Part shown: positions 42,254-51,514 of the stretch, one piece after another
Layout of the letters: each line of letters starts with the position of its first letter
Numbering within the stretch: the first letter of the stretch is position 1
NCBI GenBank assembly: GCA_963840275.1
Contig: CAWIYK010000002.1
Span: 1,116,001 to 1,180,000, forward strand
Source: Actinophytocola sp963840275
GTDB lineage: Bacteria; Actinomycetota; Actinomycetes; Mycobacteriales; Pseudonocardiaceae
Length of the DNA: 64,000 bases
Direction of reading: 5' to 3'
Notes under the pieces: generated by a model
The model's input: only the letters and a program-made list of their open reading frames with translations
What the model was told of the DNA's origin: nothing
The model's database searches: none
Made by a program: the position numbers and the translations under genes

Positions 42254-43372
42254 ATGAGTCGCCCCACGGTACTGCTCGTGAACTGGCGCGACACCCGGCA
42301 TCCGGAGGGTGGCGGTTCGGAGCGCTACGTCGAGCGCATGGCGCACGGCCTCGCCGGCCGCGGCTACGACGTGACGATCCAGTGCGCGGCGCACGCGAAC
42401 GCGCCGGCCGACGAGGTGGTCGACGGCGTGCGCTTCCGCCGCCGCGGCGGCCGTCTCTCGGTCTACCTGCGCGCGTTGTTCGCCGTCGCGACCGCGAAGG
42501 CCGACGTCGTCGTCGACGTGCAGAACGGCATGCCGTTCTTCTCCCGCCTGGTCGCCAGATGCCCGGTGCTGGTGCTCGTGCACCACGTGCACCGCGAGCA
42601 GTGGCGCCCGGTCGTCGGTCCGGTGCTCGGCCGGATCGGCTGGTGGATCGAGTCCCGGCTCGCGCCGCGGCTGTACCGCGGGTGCCGCTACCTCACGGTG
42701 TCGGAGGTGACCCGCGGCGAGCTGGCGCGCCTCGGCGTCGCGGCGGAGCGGACCACGGTGGTGCGCAACGGGATGGACGCGCCACCGCGCACGAGGGCCG
42801 ACCGGGACCCGGATCCCACGATCGTGCTGGTCGGGCGGCTCGTGCCGCACAAGCAGGTCGAGCACGCGATCGACGCGGTCGCGCGGCTGGCCGAGCGCTG
42901 GCCGAAGCTGCGGCTCGAGGTCGTCGGAAGCGGTTGGTGGCTCGACAACCTGCGGGAACACGCGGCGTTGCGGGACGTGCGCGACCGCGTCACGCTGCAC
43001 GGCTGGGTCGAGGAGCAGGACAAACACGAGATCATCGCGCGGTCGTGGCTGCACGTGTGCCCCTCGGTCAAGGAGGGCTGGGGCATCGCGATCATGGAGG
43101 CCGCCGCGCACGGCGTGCCGTCGATCGCCTACCGGGACGCCGGCGGGGTCGCCGAGTCCATTGTGGATGGTGAGACCGGCGTGCTGGCGACCGACTTCGA
43201 CGACTTCGTCCGCAAGGTCGACCGGCTGCTGCGGGCGGGCCGGGTGCGGGCCGAGATGGGCGCCGCGGGCCGCGAGTGGGCCGCGTCGTTCGGGTGGGAG
43301 CGCAGCGTGGACGCGTTCGAGGACCTGGTCCGCGAGACGGCGATGTCGCGGGAACGTGCCGGGCGGGTTTAA
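42254..43372 (+). CDS. GT4-family glycosyltransferase
   Basis: A 372-residue GT-B glycosyltransferase. The acceptor half begins TVLLVNWRDTRHPEGGGSER with the glycine-rich loop, followed by LVLVHHVHREQWRPVVG. The donor half has TIVLVGRLVPHKQVEHAIDA and the E-x7-E motif KEGWGIAIMEAAAHGVPSIA. These are typical of mannosyl/glucosyltransferases using nucleotide sugars. ATG 42254 follows GGAG; the frame opens earlier at 42200. It sits among methyltransferases in the envelope block; sugar and acceptor unknown. Confidence 0.92.
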   Translation: MSRPTVLLVNWRDTRHPEGGGSERYVERMAHGLAGRGYDVTIQCAAHANAPADEVVDGVRFRRRGGRLSVYLRALFAVATAKADVVVDVQNGMPFFSRLVARCPVLVLVHHVHREQWRPVVGPVLGRIGWWIESRLAPRLYRGCRYLTVSEVTRGELARLGVAAERTTVVRNGMDAPPRTRADRDPDPTIVLVGRLVPHKQVEHAIDAVARLAERWPKLRLEVVGSGWWLDNLREHAALRDVRDRVTLHGWVEEQDKHEIIARSWLHVCPSVKEGWGIAIMEAAAHGVPSIAYRDAGGVAESIVDGETGVLATDFDDFVRKVDRLLRAGRVRAEMGAAGREWAASFGWERSVDAFEDLVRETAMSRERAGRV

Positions 43373-43455
43373 TGCGTCCTTGTGAGCGAGCTTGCGAGCG
43401 AACCAATGTCACAGGGCGATTGCAAGCGGCGGCACCGAGCCTGCGAGGGGGCGTC

Positions 43456-44199
43456 GTGAGCTTTGACGAGGTGCGCCGGGACTGGACCGAGCTCGGCGAG
43501 CGGGATCCACTGTGGGCGGTGTACGTCGCGGCCGACAAGCGTGGCGGCCGTTGGGATCCCGAGCAGTTCCTGGCCACCGGCCGCGAGGACGTGGCGGCGG
43601 CCGTCGAGTGGCTGTCCGAGCTGGACGTCGGCCCGCGCTGGCCGAAGGTGCTCGACTTCGGTTGCGGCGCCGGCAGGTTGTCCCAGGCGCTCGCCGAGCA
43701 CGCGGACGAGGTGGTCGGCGTGGACGTGTCGCCGCCGATGCTCGACGTGGCACGCAAGCTGGACCGCAGCGACGGCCGGTGCCGGTTCGTGCTGAACGAG
43801 ACGTCCGACCTCGCGCAGTTCGCGGCGGACAGCTTCGACCTCGTGTACTCCGAGCTGGTGCTGCAACACCTGCCGGCGCCGGTGATCGACGGCTACCTCG
43901 CGGAGTTCGTGCGCGTGCTGCGGCCGGGCGGTGTCGCGCTGCTGCAGTGCACCACACGTCCACTGTGGACATTCAAGGGCACGGTGTGGCGGCTGGCGCC
44001 GGGCTGGCTGGTTCGCTTGGGGCAGCGCAAACTGCTGGGTTACCCCGCGCCGATGCGGATGACCCCGTACGCGCCCGCGCGGCTGCGTTCGGTGGTGGCG
44101 GCACATGGTGGTGCCGTGCTGGCGACGCGCACGGTCGACGACCCCGCGACGCACTGGCGGTCGACGAGGTACGTGGTTACGGCGTCGAGCCGTAGTTGA
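43456..44199 (+). CDS. SAM-dependent class I methyltransferase
   Basis: A 247-residue methyltransferase. Motif I VLDFGCGAGRLSQALA (about residue 68), VVGVDVSPPMLDVARKL, DSFDLVYSELVLQHLPA and VLRPGGVALLQCTTRP are canonical. The N-terminal region DWTELGERDPLWAVYVAADK is typical of a group found next to actinobacterial glycosyltransferases. Start GTG 43456 behind GAGGGGG. It follows the GT4 gene by 83 nt in the same direction. The 3' end overlaps the DUF2613 gene by 23 nt in convergent orientation. Target unknown. Confidence 0.9.
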   Translation: MSFDEVRRDWTELGERDPLWAVYVAADKRGGRWDPEQFLATGREDVAAAVEWLSELDVGPRWPKVLDFGCGAGRLSQALAEHADEVVGVDVSPPMLDVARKLDRSDGRCRFVLNETSDLAQFAADSFDLVYSELVLQHLPAPVIDGYLAEFVRVLRPGGVALLQCTTRPLWTFKGTVWRLAPGWLVRLGQRKLLGYPAPMRMTPYAPARLRSVVAAHGGAVLATRTVDDPATHWRSTRYVVTASSRS

Positions 44200-44371
44200 C
44201 GGAGTCGCTGCCGGACCCGCCGGAGCGGACGCCGTTGTTGTTCGGGGCCGCGGGCTCGTCGAGGTTGACGCCCTTGTCGGGCGCGGATGCCGAGGAGACC
44301 GCGAAGGTCACTCCGGTGGCGAGCGCGAGCCCGACCAGTACGGACGCGACCACGCCGATCAGTTTCCCCAC
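44177..44371 (-). CDS. DUF2613 small membrane/secreted protein
   Basis: A 64-residue protein with one hydrophobic segment (LIGVVASVLVGLALATGVTFAV) and a short polar tail ending VNYGSTP, the DUF2613 pattern. Its mycobacterial counterpart Rv0236A lies beside aftD (Rv0236c), and here too aftD is in the same block. GTG 44371 starts 3 nt after the stop of the membrane-protein gene, with GGGAG upstream, so it is the second gene of that operon. Function unknown. Confidence 0.85.
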   Translation of the reverse strand: MGKLIGVVASVLVGLALATGVTFAVSSASAPDKGVNLDEPAAPNNNGVRSGGSGSDSVNYGSTP

Positions 44372-44374
44372 GGC

Positions 44375-45991
44375 TCACTCCCGATGCCGACGATTCAGGG
44401 TTGTCAGGCTACCGGCCGGTAATGCCAGCCACAACAGGCTGAACAGGATCATTGCTAGTGCGACCAGATCGGCGACGACGACCGGTGTTCGCGGTGGGCC
44501 ATCCGGCCCAGCGGCGATTGCACCCGGCACCCGGTAGAGGGTGAGCCACTCGCCGTCGTAGACCCGCGTGAGGCCGCCGGTGTCGGTCCGGCCGGGCGTG
44601 CCGTGCTCGACGAGCACCCATCCGATGCCGAGTTCACCCAGGTCGGCGCCGTCGCGGATGGCGAGCGCGCGGGGGTCCTCGCCGGCGACCGGCGCGCCGT
44701 TGACGTAGAGGGTGTCGTCGATGACCGTCGGCCGCGGCAGGAAGCGCGGCGCCGGGTCGAGCTGGGTGCGGTCGCCGTTCCACGCGAACCGGCGGAACGC
44801 GGAGAACGGCTGGGTGACGACGTCGCCGGGGCGGGGGTCGTCGGCGAGGAGGTCGCTGACGCGCTGCCAGTCCGCGGGGTAGGCGACCGGGTGCAGCTGC
44901 CCCCAGGCGGCGCCCGCGAAGTCGGGCATGGTGGCGATCGGCAGCACGATCGCGACGGCGACCAGGGCCTTGCGCCCGATTCTCTCGACGGCCAGCGCGA
45001 CCCCGATCGCGAGGGGGAGTGCCCACCACGCGACCCATTTCTGGGAGTCGCGGAGCAGCCCGCCGCCGGGGACGTGCTGCACGGTCCAGCCGAGGATGGC
45101 CGCGCCGCCGGGCAGGGTCGGCAACGCGGCGACCAGCACGCCGGCCGCGCCGAGGACGACGAGCCCGCGCCACCGCCTGGCCTGCGTCAGCCCGAAGAGC
45201 GCGACCGCGACGGTGACCAGGATCAGCACCGGGACCAGGGGGTTCGCGCGGCTGCCCGGCGTGACCTCGGCGTTCCAGATCCCGCCGAGGCCGAGCAGGC
45301 TGACGACGGGCCCACCCCAACTCTCGGCGCGGGCGGCGAACGCGGTGACCCCGTCGGAGGTGGACAGTCCGCCGCCGGGGTGCAGCACGGCGGGCACCCA
45401 CCACGGCGCGTTGAGGATCGCGGCGATCGGGACGGTGTACTTCAGTCGCCGCGGGCCGCCGGCCACCATCGCGGTCACCGAGGCGAGGATCCCGCCGGAG
45501 GGGGTGAGCACGGCCGGCGCGCAGGCGAGGACCAGCTTCGCGACTGTTTTGGTCTCGCTGCGCGCGGCGAGCACGATCCACGGCAGACACGCGTAGGCGA
45601 CGAGGTAGGGCCAGTGCCCGATGAGCAGCCGCTCGGCGAGGTAGGCGGTCCAGCCGTACCCGACGGCCGCGACGAGTCGTACCCCCACCGACTCGGTGGG
45701 CACCACCTTCGCGGCCCCGAGCGGCCCGAGCACGAGCGCGGCGAGCAGGATCGCCTGCTGGACGAGGTCGCCGGGCACGAGCGCGGTGGCGAACCCGATC
45801 ACCGCGTCGGCCGGGACGGACCGGGGCAGCGCGGACCCCAGGCCGAACGAGTCGGGCAGAAGGTACTGGCGGGGCGCGAAAACCATGTCGTAGGTGAGGA
45901 CGAACCCGCGCCCGAGGAGCGGCGCGAGAACGGCGAGGGCCATCGCCACGCAGGTGCCCGGCACCGCGAGCCGCCGCACCGAGAGCTCCAC
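44375..45991 (-). CDS. Multi-span GT-C-like envelope protein (Rv0235c-like position)
   Basis: A 538-residue integral membrane protein with about 10-11 spans. The first loop (GRGFVLTYDMVFAPRQYLLP) places an acidic residue outside the membrane after span 1, as in GT-C glycosyltransferases. A soluble C-terminal part (DPAPRFLPRPTVIDDTLYVNG, LGIGWVLVEHGTPGRTD) follows, and a last span near the end. The neighbourhood (DUF2613, aftD) matches that of Rv0235c in M. tuberculosis. A glycan-related role is inferred from topology and context; no enzyme activity is readable. Confidence 0.75.
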   Translation of the reverse strand: MELSVRRLAVPGTCVAMALAVLAPLLGRGFVLTYDMVFAPRQYLLPDSFGLGSALPRSVPADAVIGFATALVPGDLVQQAILLAALVLGPLGAAKVVPTESVGVRLVAAVGYGWTAYLAERLLIGHWPYLVAYACLPWIVLAARSETKTVAKLVLACAPAVLTPSGGILASVTAMVAGGPRRLKYTVPIAAILNAPWWVPAVLHPGGGLSTSDGVTAFAARAESWGGPVVSLLGLGGIWNAEVTPGSRANPLVPVLILVTVAVALFGLTQARRWRGLVVLGAAGVLVAALPTLPGGAAILGWTVQHVPGGGLLRDSQKWVAWWALPLAIGVALAVERIGRKALVAVAIVLPIATMPDFAGAAWGQLHPVAYPADWQRVSDLLADDPRPGDVVTQPFSAFRRFAWNGDRTQLDPAPRFLPRPTVIDDTLYVNGAPVAGEDPRALAIRDGADLGELGIGWVLVEHGTPGRTDTGGLTRVYDGEWLTLYRVPGAIAAGPDGPPRTPVVVADLVALAMILFSLLWLALPAGSLTTLNRRHRE

Positions 45992-46016
45992 GCGAAGATC
46001 TCACCACACGAGAACA

Positions 46017-46106
46017 CCCGCGTGTCCAACGCTCGTGACACGTGAGTCCAACACTCACGTTCGGCCCGAATGTTGAACTCACCCGGCGCGAGTGTTGGAC
46101 ACGCGG
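46017..46106. repeat. Nested inverted repeat, copy F (CGTGTCC subtype)
   Basis: Outer arms CCGCGTGTCCAACGCTCG and CGAGTGTTGGACACGCGG pair with one mismatch over 18 nt; inner GTGAGTCCAACACT / AATGTTGAACTCAC pair with three. This is the shortest copy and the only one lying between two divergent gene starts. Confidence 0.75.
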
Positions 46107-46226
46107 ATCCTGTGGACAACCGGCCGTGACGCCGCCGGTCTTGTCGGTGGTCGCCGGTACGGTGGTGATCGGGGGCCGGCGGCCAAACCCTTCTCTCGCG
46201 GGGTGTGTCCCGCGCGGCGCCTCGGC

Positions 46227-46232
46227 TACAGT
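46227..46232 (+). promoter_or_regulatory. Leaderless -10 element for the MOP flippase gene
   Basis: TACAGT (TANNNT) ends exactly 7 nt before the GTG start at 46240, which has no ribosome site of its own. Confidence 0.65.
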
Positions 46233-46239
46233 CGCGGCC

Positions 46240-47469
46240 GTGACCGGTGCCGTCTCGGAGATTCGGCAGGCCAAGGTGTCCGCGCTCCTGGTCTCCGGCG
46301 CGGTGGCCGGCAACCAGGCCGCCGCCTACCTCCTCAACGTCCTCGCCGCGCGGCTGCTCGTGCCCGCCGCGTTCGGGGAGCTGGGTTCGCTGCTCGCGGT
46401 GCTGGTGGTCGGCGCGGTGCCGGCCATGGGCATGCAGACGGTGTCCGCGCTGCGGGTGGCCCGCACGAAGGGTGAGCACGGCGAGCTGCTCGCGCTCGGG
46501 CTGACGACCTCCGCCGTGATCACCGGGGCCGCGTTGCTCGCGGTGCCGCTCCTGGTGGTGCTGCTGCATCTCGACAGCGCGTGGCCCGCGATCTTCCTCG
46601 CGCTGGCGCTCACGAGCATCACCCTCACGGGCCTGTTCTACGGCATTCTTCAAGGTCAGGGCCGCTTCGCCACCATGGCGGGGCTGCTGGTGGTGGACGC
46701 GTTCGGCCGGATCGGCGGCACACTCACCGGGCTGCTGATCGCCAGGGACGCCACCGGCGCGCTCGCCGGCGCGGCCATCGGCGCGGCGGCGGTCGCGATG
46801 GCCGGGTGGCTCGTGACCGGACGGACGCGGCCGCGCAAGCACCACGTCGGCCACGTGAAGGACGTCCTCCACGCGGTCAGCGCCATGCTCGCGCTCGTCC
46901 TGCTGGTCAACCTCGACCTGGTCCTCGCGCGGCACTACCTGCCCGCCCACGACGCCGGCGAGTACGCGGTCGGCGCGATCGTCGCGAAGATCGCCTACTG
47001 GCTCCCGCAGGCCGTCGCGATCCTGGTGCTGCCGCGCCTCGCGAGCGCCGAGGGTCGCCGCCGCATGGTGCCCATCGCACTCGCGTTGTGCGCCGCGCTG
47101 GACGCCGTCGTCATCGCCGGCACCGCGCTGCTCGGCCCGACCGTCGTGGCCGTCATCGGCGGCGCCGACTACGTCGACAGCGGCATCCCCGTCTGGCCGT
47201 TCGCACTGGTCGGGTCGATGCTGTCGCTCGTCCAGATCCTGCTGTACTCCCGGATCGCCAGCAACGACCGCAAGTCGACGCTGCTCATCTGGCTCGCGGT
47301 GGCCGTCGAGATCGTGCTGGTCACGTCGTGGCTCAACGGCGCGCTGACCCAGGTGGTCACCGCTGCCGTGATCGCCACCGGCCTGCTCGTCTGTGCCGGC
47401 GCGGTGGTGGAACTTCGTTCCCGGCGCGAACCGGTCGCCGCGTCCGGTGAGGACGGCGGCGGCGAGTAG
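46240..47469 (+). CDS. MOP-superfamily polysaccharide flippase-like protein
   Basis: A 409-residue membrane protein with about 12 spans of the Wzx/MATE-like MOP type, likely flipping a lipid-linked glycan. Features are the start AKVSALLVSGAVAGNQAAAYLLNVLA, LAARLLVPAAFGELGSLLAV and the mid-region LVNLDLVLARHYLPAHDAGEY (the conserved asp-containing span of this group), then QAVAILVLPRLASAEGRR. The frame opens upstream at 46042 but GTG 46240 is set by the leaderless promoter. Its tail (CAGAVVELRSRREPV) is repeated just downstream. Cargo is probably an envelope glycan precursor. Confidence 0.85.
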   Translation: MTGAVSEIRQAKVSALLVSGAVAGNQAAAYLLNVLAARLLVPAAFGELGSLLAVLVVGAVPAMGMQTVSALRVARTKGEHGELLALGLTTSAVITGAALLAVPLLVVLLHLDSAWPAIFLALALTSITLTGLFYGILQGQGRFATMAGLLVVDAFGRIGGTLTGLLIARDATGALAGAAIGAAAVAMAGWLVTGRTRPRKHHVGHVKDVLHAVSAMLALVLLVNLDLVLARHYLPAHDAGEYAVGAIVAKIAYWLPQAVAILVLPRLASAEGRRRMVPIALALCAALDAVVIAGTALLGPTVVAVIGGADYVDSGIPVWPFALVGSMLSLVQILLYSRIASNDRKSTLLIWLAVAVEIVLVTSWLNGALTQVVTAAVIATGLLVCAGAVVELRSRREPVAASGEDGGGE

Positions 47470-47478
47470 CGGCAGTGC

Positions 47479-47610
47479 TTGTCAACGCTGCTCATCCGGC
47501 GCGCGGTCGCTGTCATCGGCTGGGTCTTGTGTGCCGGTGCGGTGGTCGTGCTCCGTCCCTGGCGCGAACCAGTCGACGCAGCCCGTGACGACAGCGGCCG
47601 CGGCGAGTAG
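47479..47610 (+). repeat. In-frame duplicated copy of the MOP gene 3' end, antisense to aftD tail
   Basis: Read in the MOP frame past its stop, this stretch gives STLLIRRAVAVIGWVL and CAGAVVVLRPWREPVDAA, ending in GRGE plus TAG. It mirrors STLLIWLAVAVEIVL and CAGAVVELRSRREPVAAS ... GGGE plus TAG of the MOP C-terminus (47272-47469), with about 25 codons missing inside. It overlaps the last ~43 codons of aftD on the other strand. Confidence 0.75.
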
Positions 47611-50600
47611 CAGCAGCCCCTGCGACACGGACCCGTACGCCCACTCCTGCCCGTTCCCCAGTACGCGGCCGCTCACGGCCACCAGACACGCCAGCGTCGC
47701 ACCACCGACGGCGAGCCACTTCGGCGCCGGCGGCCACAGTGTCCGCACCAGCAGACACGCGATCAGCAGCACCACCGGCAGCATCCCGCCGAGCACCGCG
47801 AGCAGCACCACCAGCGCGATCGGCACCCATCGCCGACCGCCGCCGCGCACGTCGATCGGGCGGCGGCGGATCGGTACGAACAGCGAGCCGGCCAGCGCCA
47901 ACGCCGTGAGACCGCCGATCAGCAGCCCCGTTCGGTACTGGCCGTCCGGCGCGAAGTCCAGCTCCACCGTGCCACCGCGGCCGGAGGGCACGAGCCACGC
48001 CTGCTGCCAGCCGTCCACGCGCACCCGCTCGAGCGTCCGCCCGTCCATGGTCGCCACCCAGCCGTCGTTCGCGTTCTCCGGCACCGACAGCACCGCCTCG
48101 CCGCCACCGCCGACGCGCACCGACCGGTGCGTGGTGTCCCAGCCGGTCACCGAGAACTCCCGCCCGGCCGCCCTGCGCGGCGCGTCGCCCGACGGCAGCA
48201 TCCGCAGGTCCTGCACCACGAACGACGCGGAGCGGTCGGTGCGCACCTCGTGCTCGCCCGCCGGCAGGTCGACGCCGCCGACCAGGTCCGCGCACGTGCT
48301 GAACTTCATGGGCCGGTGCGCGACGAAGTCCGCGAGCGTGCCGGTCACCGACGTCTCGTACGCGAACCCGTCCAGCGTCACGACCGGGCCCTGTCCACAC
48401 GGGACGGTGAACTCGCGGTCCGGCCTCGGCATGTCCACACCGGACAGTCGCAGCTCGCCGATCCCCGTGGACCCGCCGATCAGACGGACCTCGATCGAGT
48501 TTGTCGTCAGGTCGAACCGCGCCACGCCGTTGCGCACCGGCACGGTCTGGCTGCCCTGCGGCACCGTGACCTCGACATCGGTCGGCGGCCGCTCCCCGGA
48601 CAACCGCAGCCCGGTCACCTTCTTCGGCGTCTCCCACGCCAGTTTCAGCGTCGGCCGCAGGTCCCGCACGTCCGGGCGCCACGCGGTCGCCGGCGAACCG
48701 TCCACAGCGGACAGTGGGCCGGCCGCCGGGTCGCCGGCGAGCTGGGTCGTGCTGGTCACCTCGAAACCGGGCAGTGCCACCGGGTTGACGCCGCCGAGCG
48801 CCGGCAGGACCGTGCCCTCCAGCCGATAGTTCGTCGCCGCCGTGGTGCCGAACAGCCGGTGCACGCCGTCCGGCTCCTCGCCGGCCCGTGTCAGGCCGGC
48901 GTCGCACGTGCGTCCGACGCACGCGTACCTCGGCTGCGAGCCGCGCGAGAACACGAAGCTGGTCCGCTGACCGACCGACGGCGTCGCGTCGGCCGGCGCC
49001 TGCAGCGCGCGGTGCGGGGTGACGCCTGGGATCGACAGCTCGGCGATGCCGACGTTGCCGGTCTGCCGGTTCGCCGCGACCCCGAGTGCGGTCACGCGGA
49101 CCTTGCTGGTCAGCCCCGGCGCGACCCGGAACCGTTGCGGCTGCTCGCCGCGGGCGACATCGTGCTCGGTGGACCCGGCGTCGGTGGTCAGCCGGACCCT
49201 GGTGACCGGCCAGCCGACCCGCAGGTCGTCCACAATGGACAGATCGACCGACGACACCTCGCGCGGCGTGTCCAGCTCCACCTCGAGCCACTGGCCGTCC
49301 GGCCCGACGAAGCTCGACGAACGCCACGCGGTCAGCGGGTCGCCGTCGACCGCCGCGAACGGCAGCCCGGACGGGTCGGACCCGCCCGCCGCGTCCGCGA
49401 AGCTGATCGACGTCGACGCGTCGACGCCGCGGATGCCGCGGTAGGCGGCCGTGGTCAGATGGTCGCGGCCGCGGAAGGGCAGCACGTCGGTCGACGGGCG
49501 ACCCTGCCGGGGCCGCTCGCTCGCGGTCAGCGTCTGGCTCAGGTTGTCCCGCACCCGGCCGACGTTGCGCTCCCGGTGCCGCAGCCCGTCGGTCACGAGC
49601 CACTCCCGTGCGCCGGGCAGCCCGCCGTCGCCGGCCAGGACGGTCGGGGTGTCCGCGTCGAGCGTGCCCGACTCCAGCAGGGGGAGCAGCGACTCCGGCC
49701 CGCCGCTCACGGTCGGCAGGTCCTCGGTGGACGTCACGGCGACGCGCGGTACCTCGGGCGCCACCTGGTAGATCTCCAGCGGCCCGAACGACCTGACCCG
49801 CTCGACCCCGGCGGAACGCGCCAGCCCGGCGCGGATCACGTCCATCGGCGGTGCGTTGCCGGTCTGCTGGTCGATGTCGCCGCGCAGCATCAGGAAGCGG
49901 TAGCCCGCGCGGGTGAGGAAGTCGGCGAGCGCGGGGGAGCCGCGGCCGTCGCCGAGCGCGTCCTCGACGGCGTCCATGAGCCGCGTGTTGCCCTCCGACC
50001 CGAGCGGGATCTGGCTGCGCACCGCCCACGGCGAGCTGGCCAGCGCCTGCGCGGGCTCGTCGATGGTGCGGCCCCAGGTGTAGTCGCCGAAGCCGGTCGC
50101 GGGCAGCAGCAGCGTGCGGGCGTCGGGATCCTCGTCGCCGAGCCAGTCCATCGCGGCCCGCCAGTGCTGCGGCACGTCGTCCCAGCCAGGCCCGGGCCGC
50201 AGCGTGAACAGCCACGCGGGCGCCGCCATGATCGCCACGAGCAGCACGCCGACCGCGAGCCGCGCCCTGGTCGCGGCCACCGGCGTGGTCGCCCGCGTGA
50301 GGCCGGGCAGCCGGCCGGACACCGCGTGGACGAACGCCAGCATCAGCGGCAGCCGCAGCACCGGCTCGAACTTGTGCACGTTGCGCAGCGGCGCGAGCGG
50401 CCCGTCGAGCAGGGCCCGGACGCTCTCCGCGAACGGGCTGTCGAGCGAGCCGACGTAGCCGACGGTCAGCAGCGCGAGGCCGGTCAGCACGCCGAGCACG
50501 AGGAACCGCCGCTCCGGCAGCCGGGCGCGGACCAGCCCGAACAGCCCGACGGCCGCGACCAGGCCGGTGACCAGCATCAACATCGGGTTGTCGATCAACA

Positions 50601-51453
50601 TGAAGCCCGACGGCCACCACGGCGTGCCCTCGACGACGTACGCGACCCACTGGTTCGTGCCGCGCAGCACCTCGAACAGCGACATCGGCGCGGTCGTGTT
50701 GGTCGCCGACTCGATGTAGTCCAGGAACGGCAGGCTGTACTCGCCGAGCAGCAGCAGCGGCAGGATCCACCACAGGCACACGGCCAGCACGGACCCGCAC
50801 CACCACGCGACCAGCTTGACGTGCTCGGCGGTCCACCGGCGGGTCAGCAGCCACAGGCCGGGCAGCACGAGCGACATGATCACCATGGCGCCGTTGACCC
50901 CGCCCATGCCGAGCACCGCGAGCGCCGACAACCCGGCCGCGCGGCGCGGCGAACCGACCCGCCCGGCCCGGACCAGCGGCAACATCACCCACGGCAACAT
51001 CGCGGCCGGCAGCATCTCGGCCGACAGCGGGCCGATCTCGGTGAGCATGCGCGGCGCGAGCGCGTAGCCGAGCGCGCCGGCGAAGCGGGCCGGCTCCGAC
51101 CCGATCCGCAGCGCGCGGGCCAGCGCCAGCATGCCGCCGAACGCGAGGCACAGCAGCGCCGCGCACCAGATCCGCTGCACCACCCACGGCGAGAGCCCCA
51201 GTACCTGGCCGACGGCGAAGAACGGGCCCATCGGGAACAGGTAGCCGTACGCCTGGTTCTGCAGCTCGCCGCCGGTCGCCTCGGGATTCCACAGGTGCAG
51301 CGCGCGACCGAGGAACGCGAGCGGGTCGACAGCGAGGTCGAGCTTGGTGTCGAACGTGGTCCGGCCGGGCCGCTGCAGGAACGACACCACCGTCAGGACG
51401 GCCATGACCCACACCGCGGGGTTGCGCGGCCAGGTCCGAACGGTGGTTAACAT
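47482..51453 (-). CDS. aftD: Alpha-(1->3)-arabinofuranosyltransferase family protein (AftD-like)
   Basis: A 1323-residue membrane glycosyltransferase of the DUF3367/AftD family, which adds arabinofuranose in arabinogalactan/lipoarabinomannan. The N-terminal ~430 residues form the GT-C core of many spans (first loop TTFDTKLDLAVDPLAFLGRA with acidic residues; YGYLFPMGPFFAVGQVLGLS). Large extracytoplasmic parts contain discoidin-like carbohydrate-binding segments (WRSSSFVGPDGQWLEVELDT, TAWRPDVRDLRPTLKLAWET), and three to four spans close the protein. ATG 51453 lies 7 nt after TACTAT, a leaderless promoter. The C-terminal tail overlaps the MOP-tail duplication on the other strand. Confidence 0.9.
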   Translation of the reverse strand: MLTTVRTWPRNPAVWVMAVLTVVSFLQRPGRTTFDTKLDLAVDPLAFLGRALHLWNPEATGGELQNQAYGYLFPMGPFFAVGQVLGLSPWVVQRIWCAALLCLAFGGMLALARALRIGSEPARFAGALGYALAPRMLTEIGPLSAEMLPAAMLPWVMLPLVRAGRVGSPRRAAGLSALAVLGMGGVNGAMVIMSLVLPGLWLLTRRWTAEHVKLVAWWCGSVLAVCLWWILPLLLLGEYSLPFLDYIESATNTTAPMSLFEVLRGTNQWVAYVVEGTPWWPSGFMLIDNPMLMLVTGLVAAVGLFGLVRARLPERRFLVLGVLTGLALLTVGYVGSLDSPFAESVRALLDGPLAPLRNVHKFEPVLRLPLMLAFVHAVSGRLPGLTRATTPVAATRARLAVGVLLVAIMAAPAWLFTLRPGPGWDDVPQHWRAAMDWLGDEDPDARTLLLPATGFGDYTWGRTIDEPAQALASSPWAVRSQIPLGSEGNTRLMDAVEDALGDGRGSPALADFLTRAGYRFLMLRGDIDQQTGNAPPMDVIRAGLARSAGVERVRSFGPLEIYQVAPEVPRVAVTSTEDLPTVSGGPESLLPLLESGTLDADTPTVLAGDGGLPGAREWLVTDGLRHRERNVGRVRDNLSQTLTASERPRQGRPSTDVLPFRGRDHLTTAAYRGIRGVDASTSISFADAAGGSDPSGLPFAAVDGDPLTAWRSSSFVGPDGQWLEVELDTPREVSSVDLSIVDDLRVGWPVTRVRLTTDAGSTEHDVARGEQPQRFRVAPGLTSKVRVTALGVAANRQTGNVGIAELSIPGVTPHRALQAPADATPSVGQRTSFVFSRGSQPRYACVGRTCDAGLTRAGEEPDGVHRLFGTTAATNYRLEGTVLPALGGVNPVALPGFEVTSTTQLAGDPAAGPLSAVDGSPATAWRPDVRDLRPTLKLAWETPKKVTGLRLSGERPPTDVEVTVPQGSQTVPVRNGVARFDLTTNSIEVRLIGGSTGIGELRLSGVDMPRPDREFTVPCGQGPVVTLDGFAYETSVTGTLADFVAHRPMKFSTCADLVGGVDLPAGEHEVRTDRSASFVVQDLRMLPSGDAPRRAAGREFSVTGWDTTHRSVRVGGGGEAVLSVPENANDGWVATMDGRTLERVRVDGWQQAWLVPSGRGGTVELDFAPDGQYRTGLLIGGLTALALAGSLFVPIRRRPIDVRGGGRRWVPIALVVLLAVLGGMLPVVLLIACLLVRTLWPPAPKWLAVGGATLACLVAVSGRVLGNGQEWAYGSVSQGLLLLAAAAVVTGCVDWFAPGTEHDHRTGTQDPADDSDRAPDEQR

Positions 51454-51460
51454 CCGTTGG

Positions 51461-51466
51461 ATAGTA
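51461..51466 (-). promoter_or_regulatory. Leaderless -10 element for aftD
   Basis: On the minus strand TACTAT (TANNNT) ends exactly 7 nt before the ATG at 51453. Confidence 0.65.
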
Positions 51467-51514
51467 GAGCTAGGGTGACCCGACTGTTGACGGCTTCTAC
51501 CAGGCAGGTGCGAC

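Noticed and set aside
43373..43455. Possible tRNA or small RNA between the GT4 and methyltransferase genes
   Set aside because: The gap contains only GCGAGC-rich sequence before a ribosome site; no cloverleaf or terminator was found.
48127..51450. A 1107-codon open frame antisense to aftD
   Set aside because: Same mirror effect; no start signal or protein-like segment, and aftD is unambiguous on the other strand.
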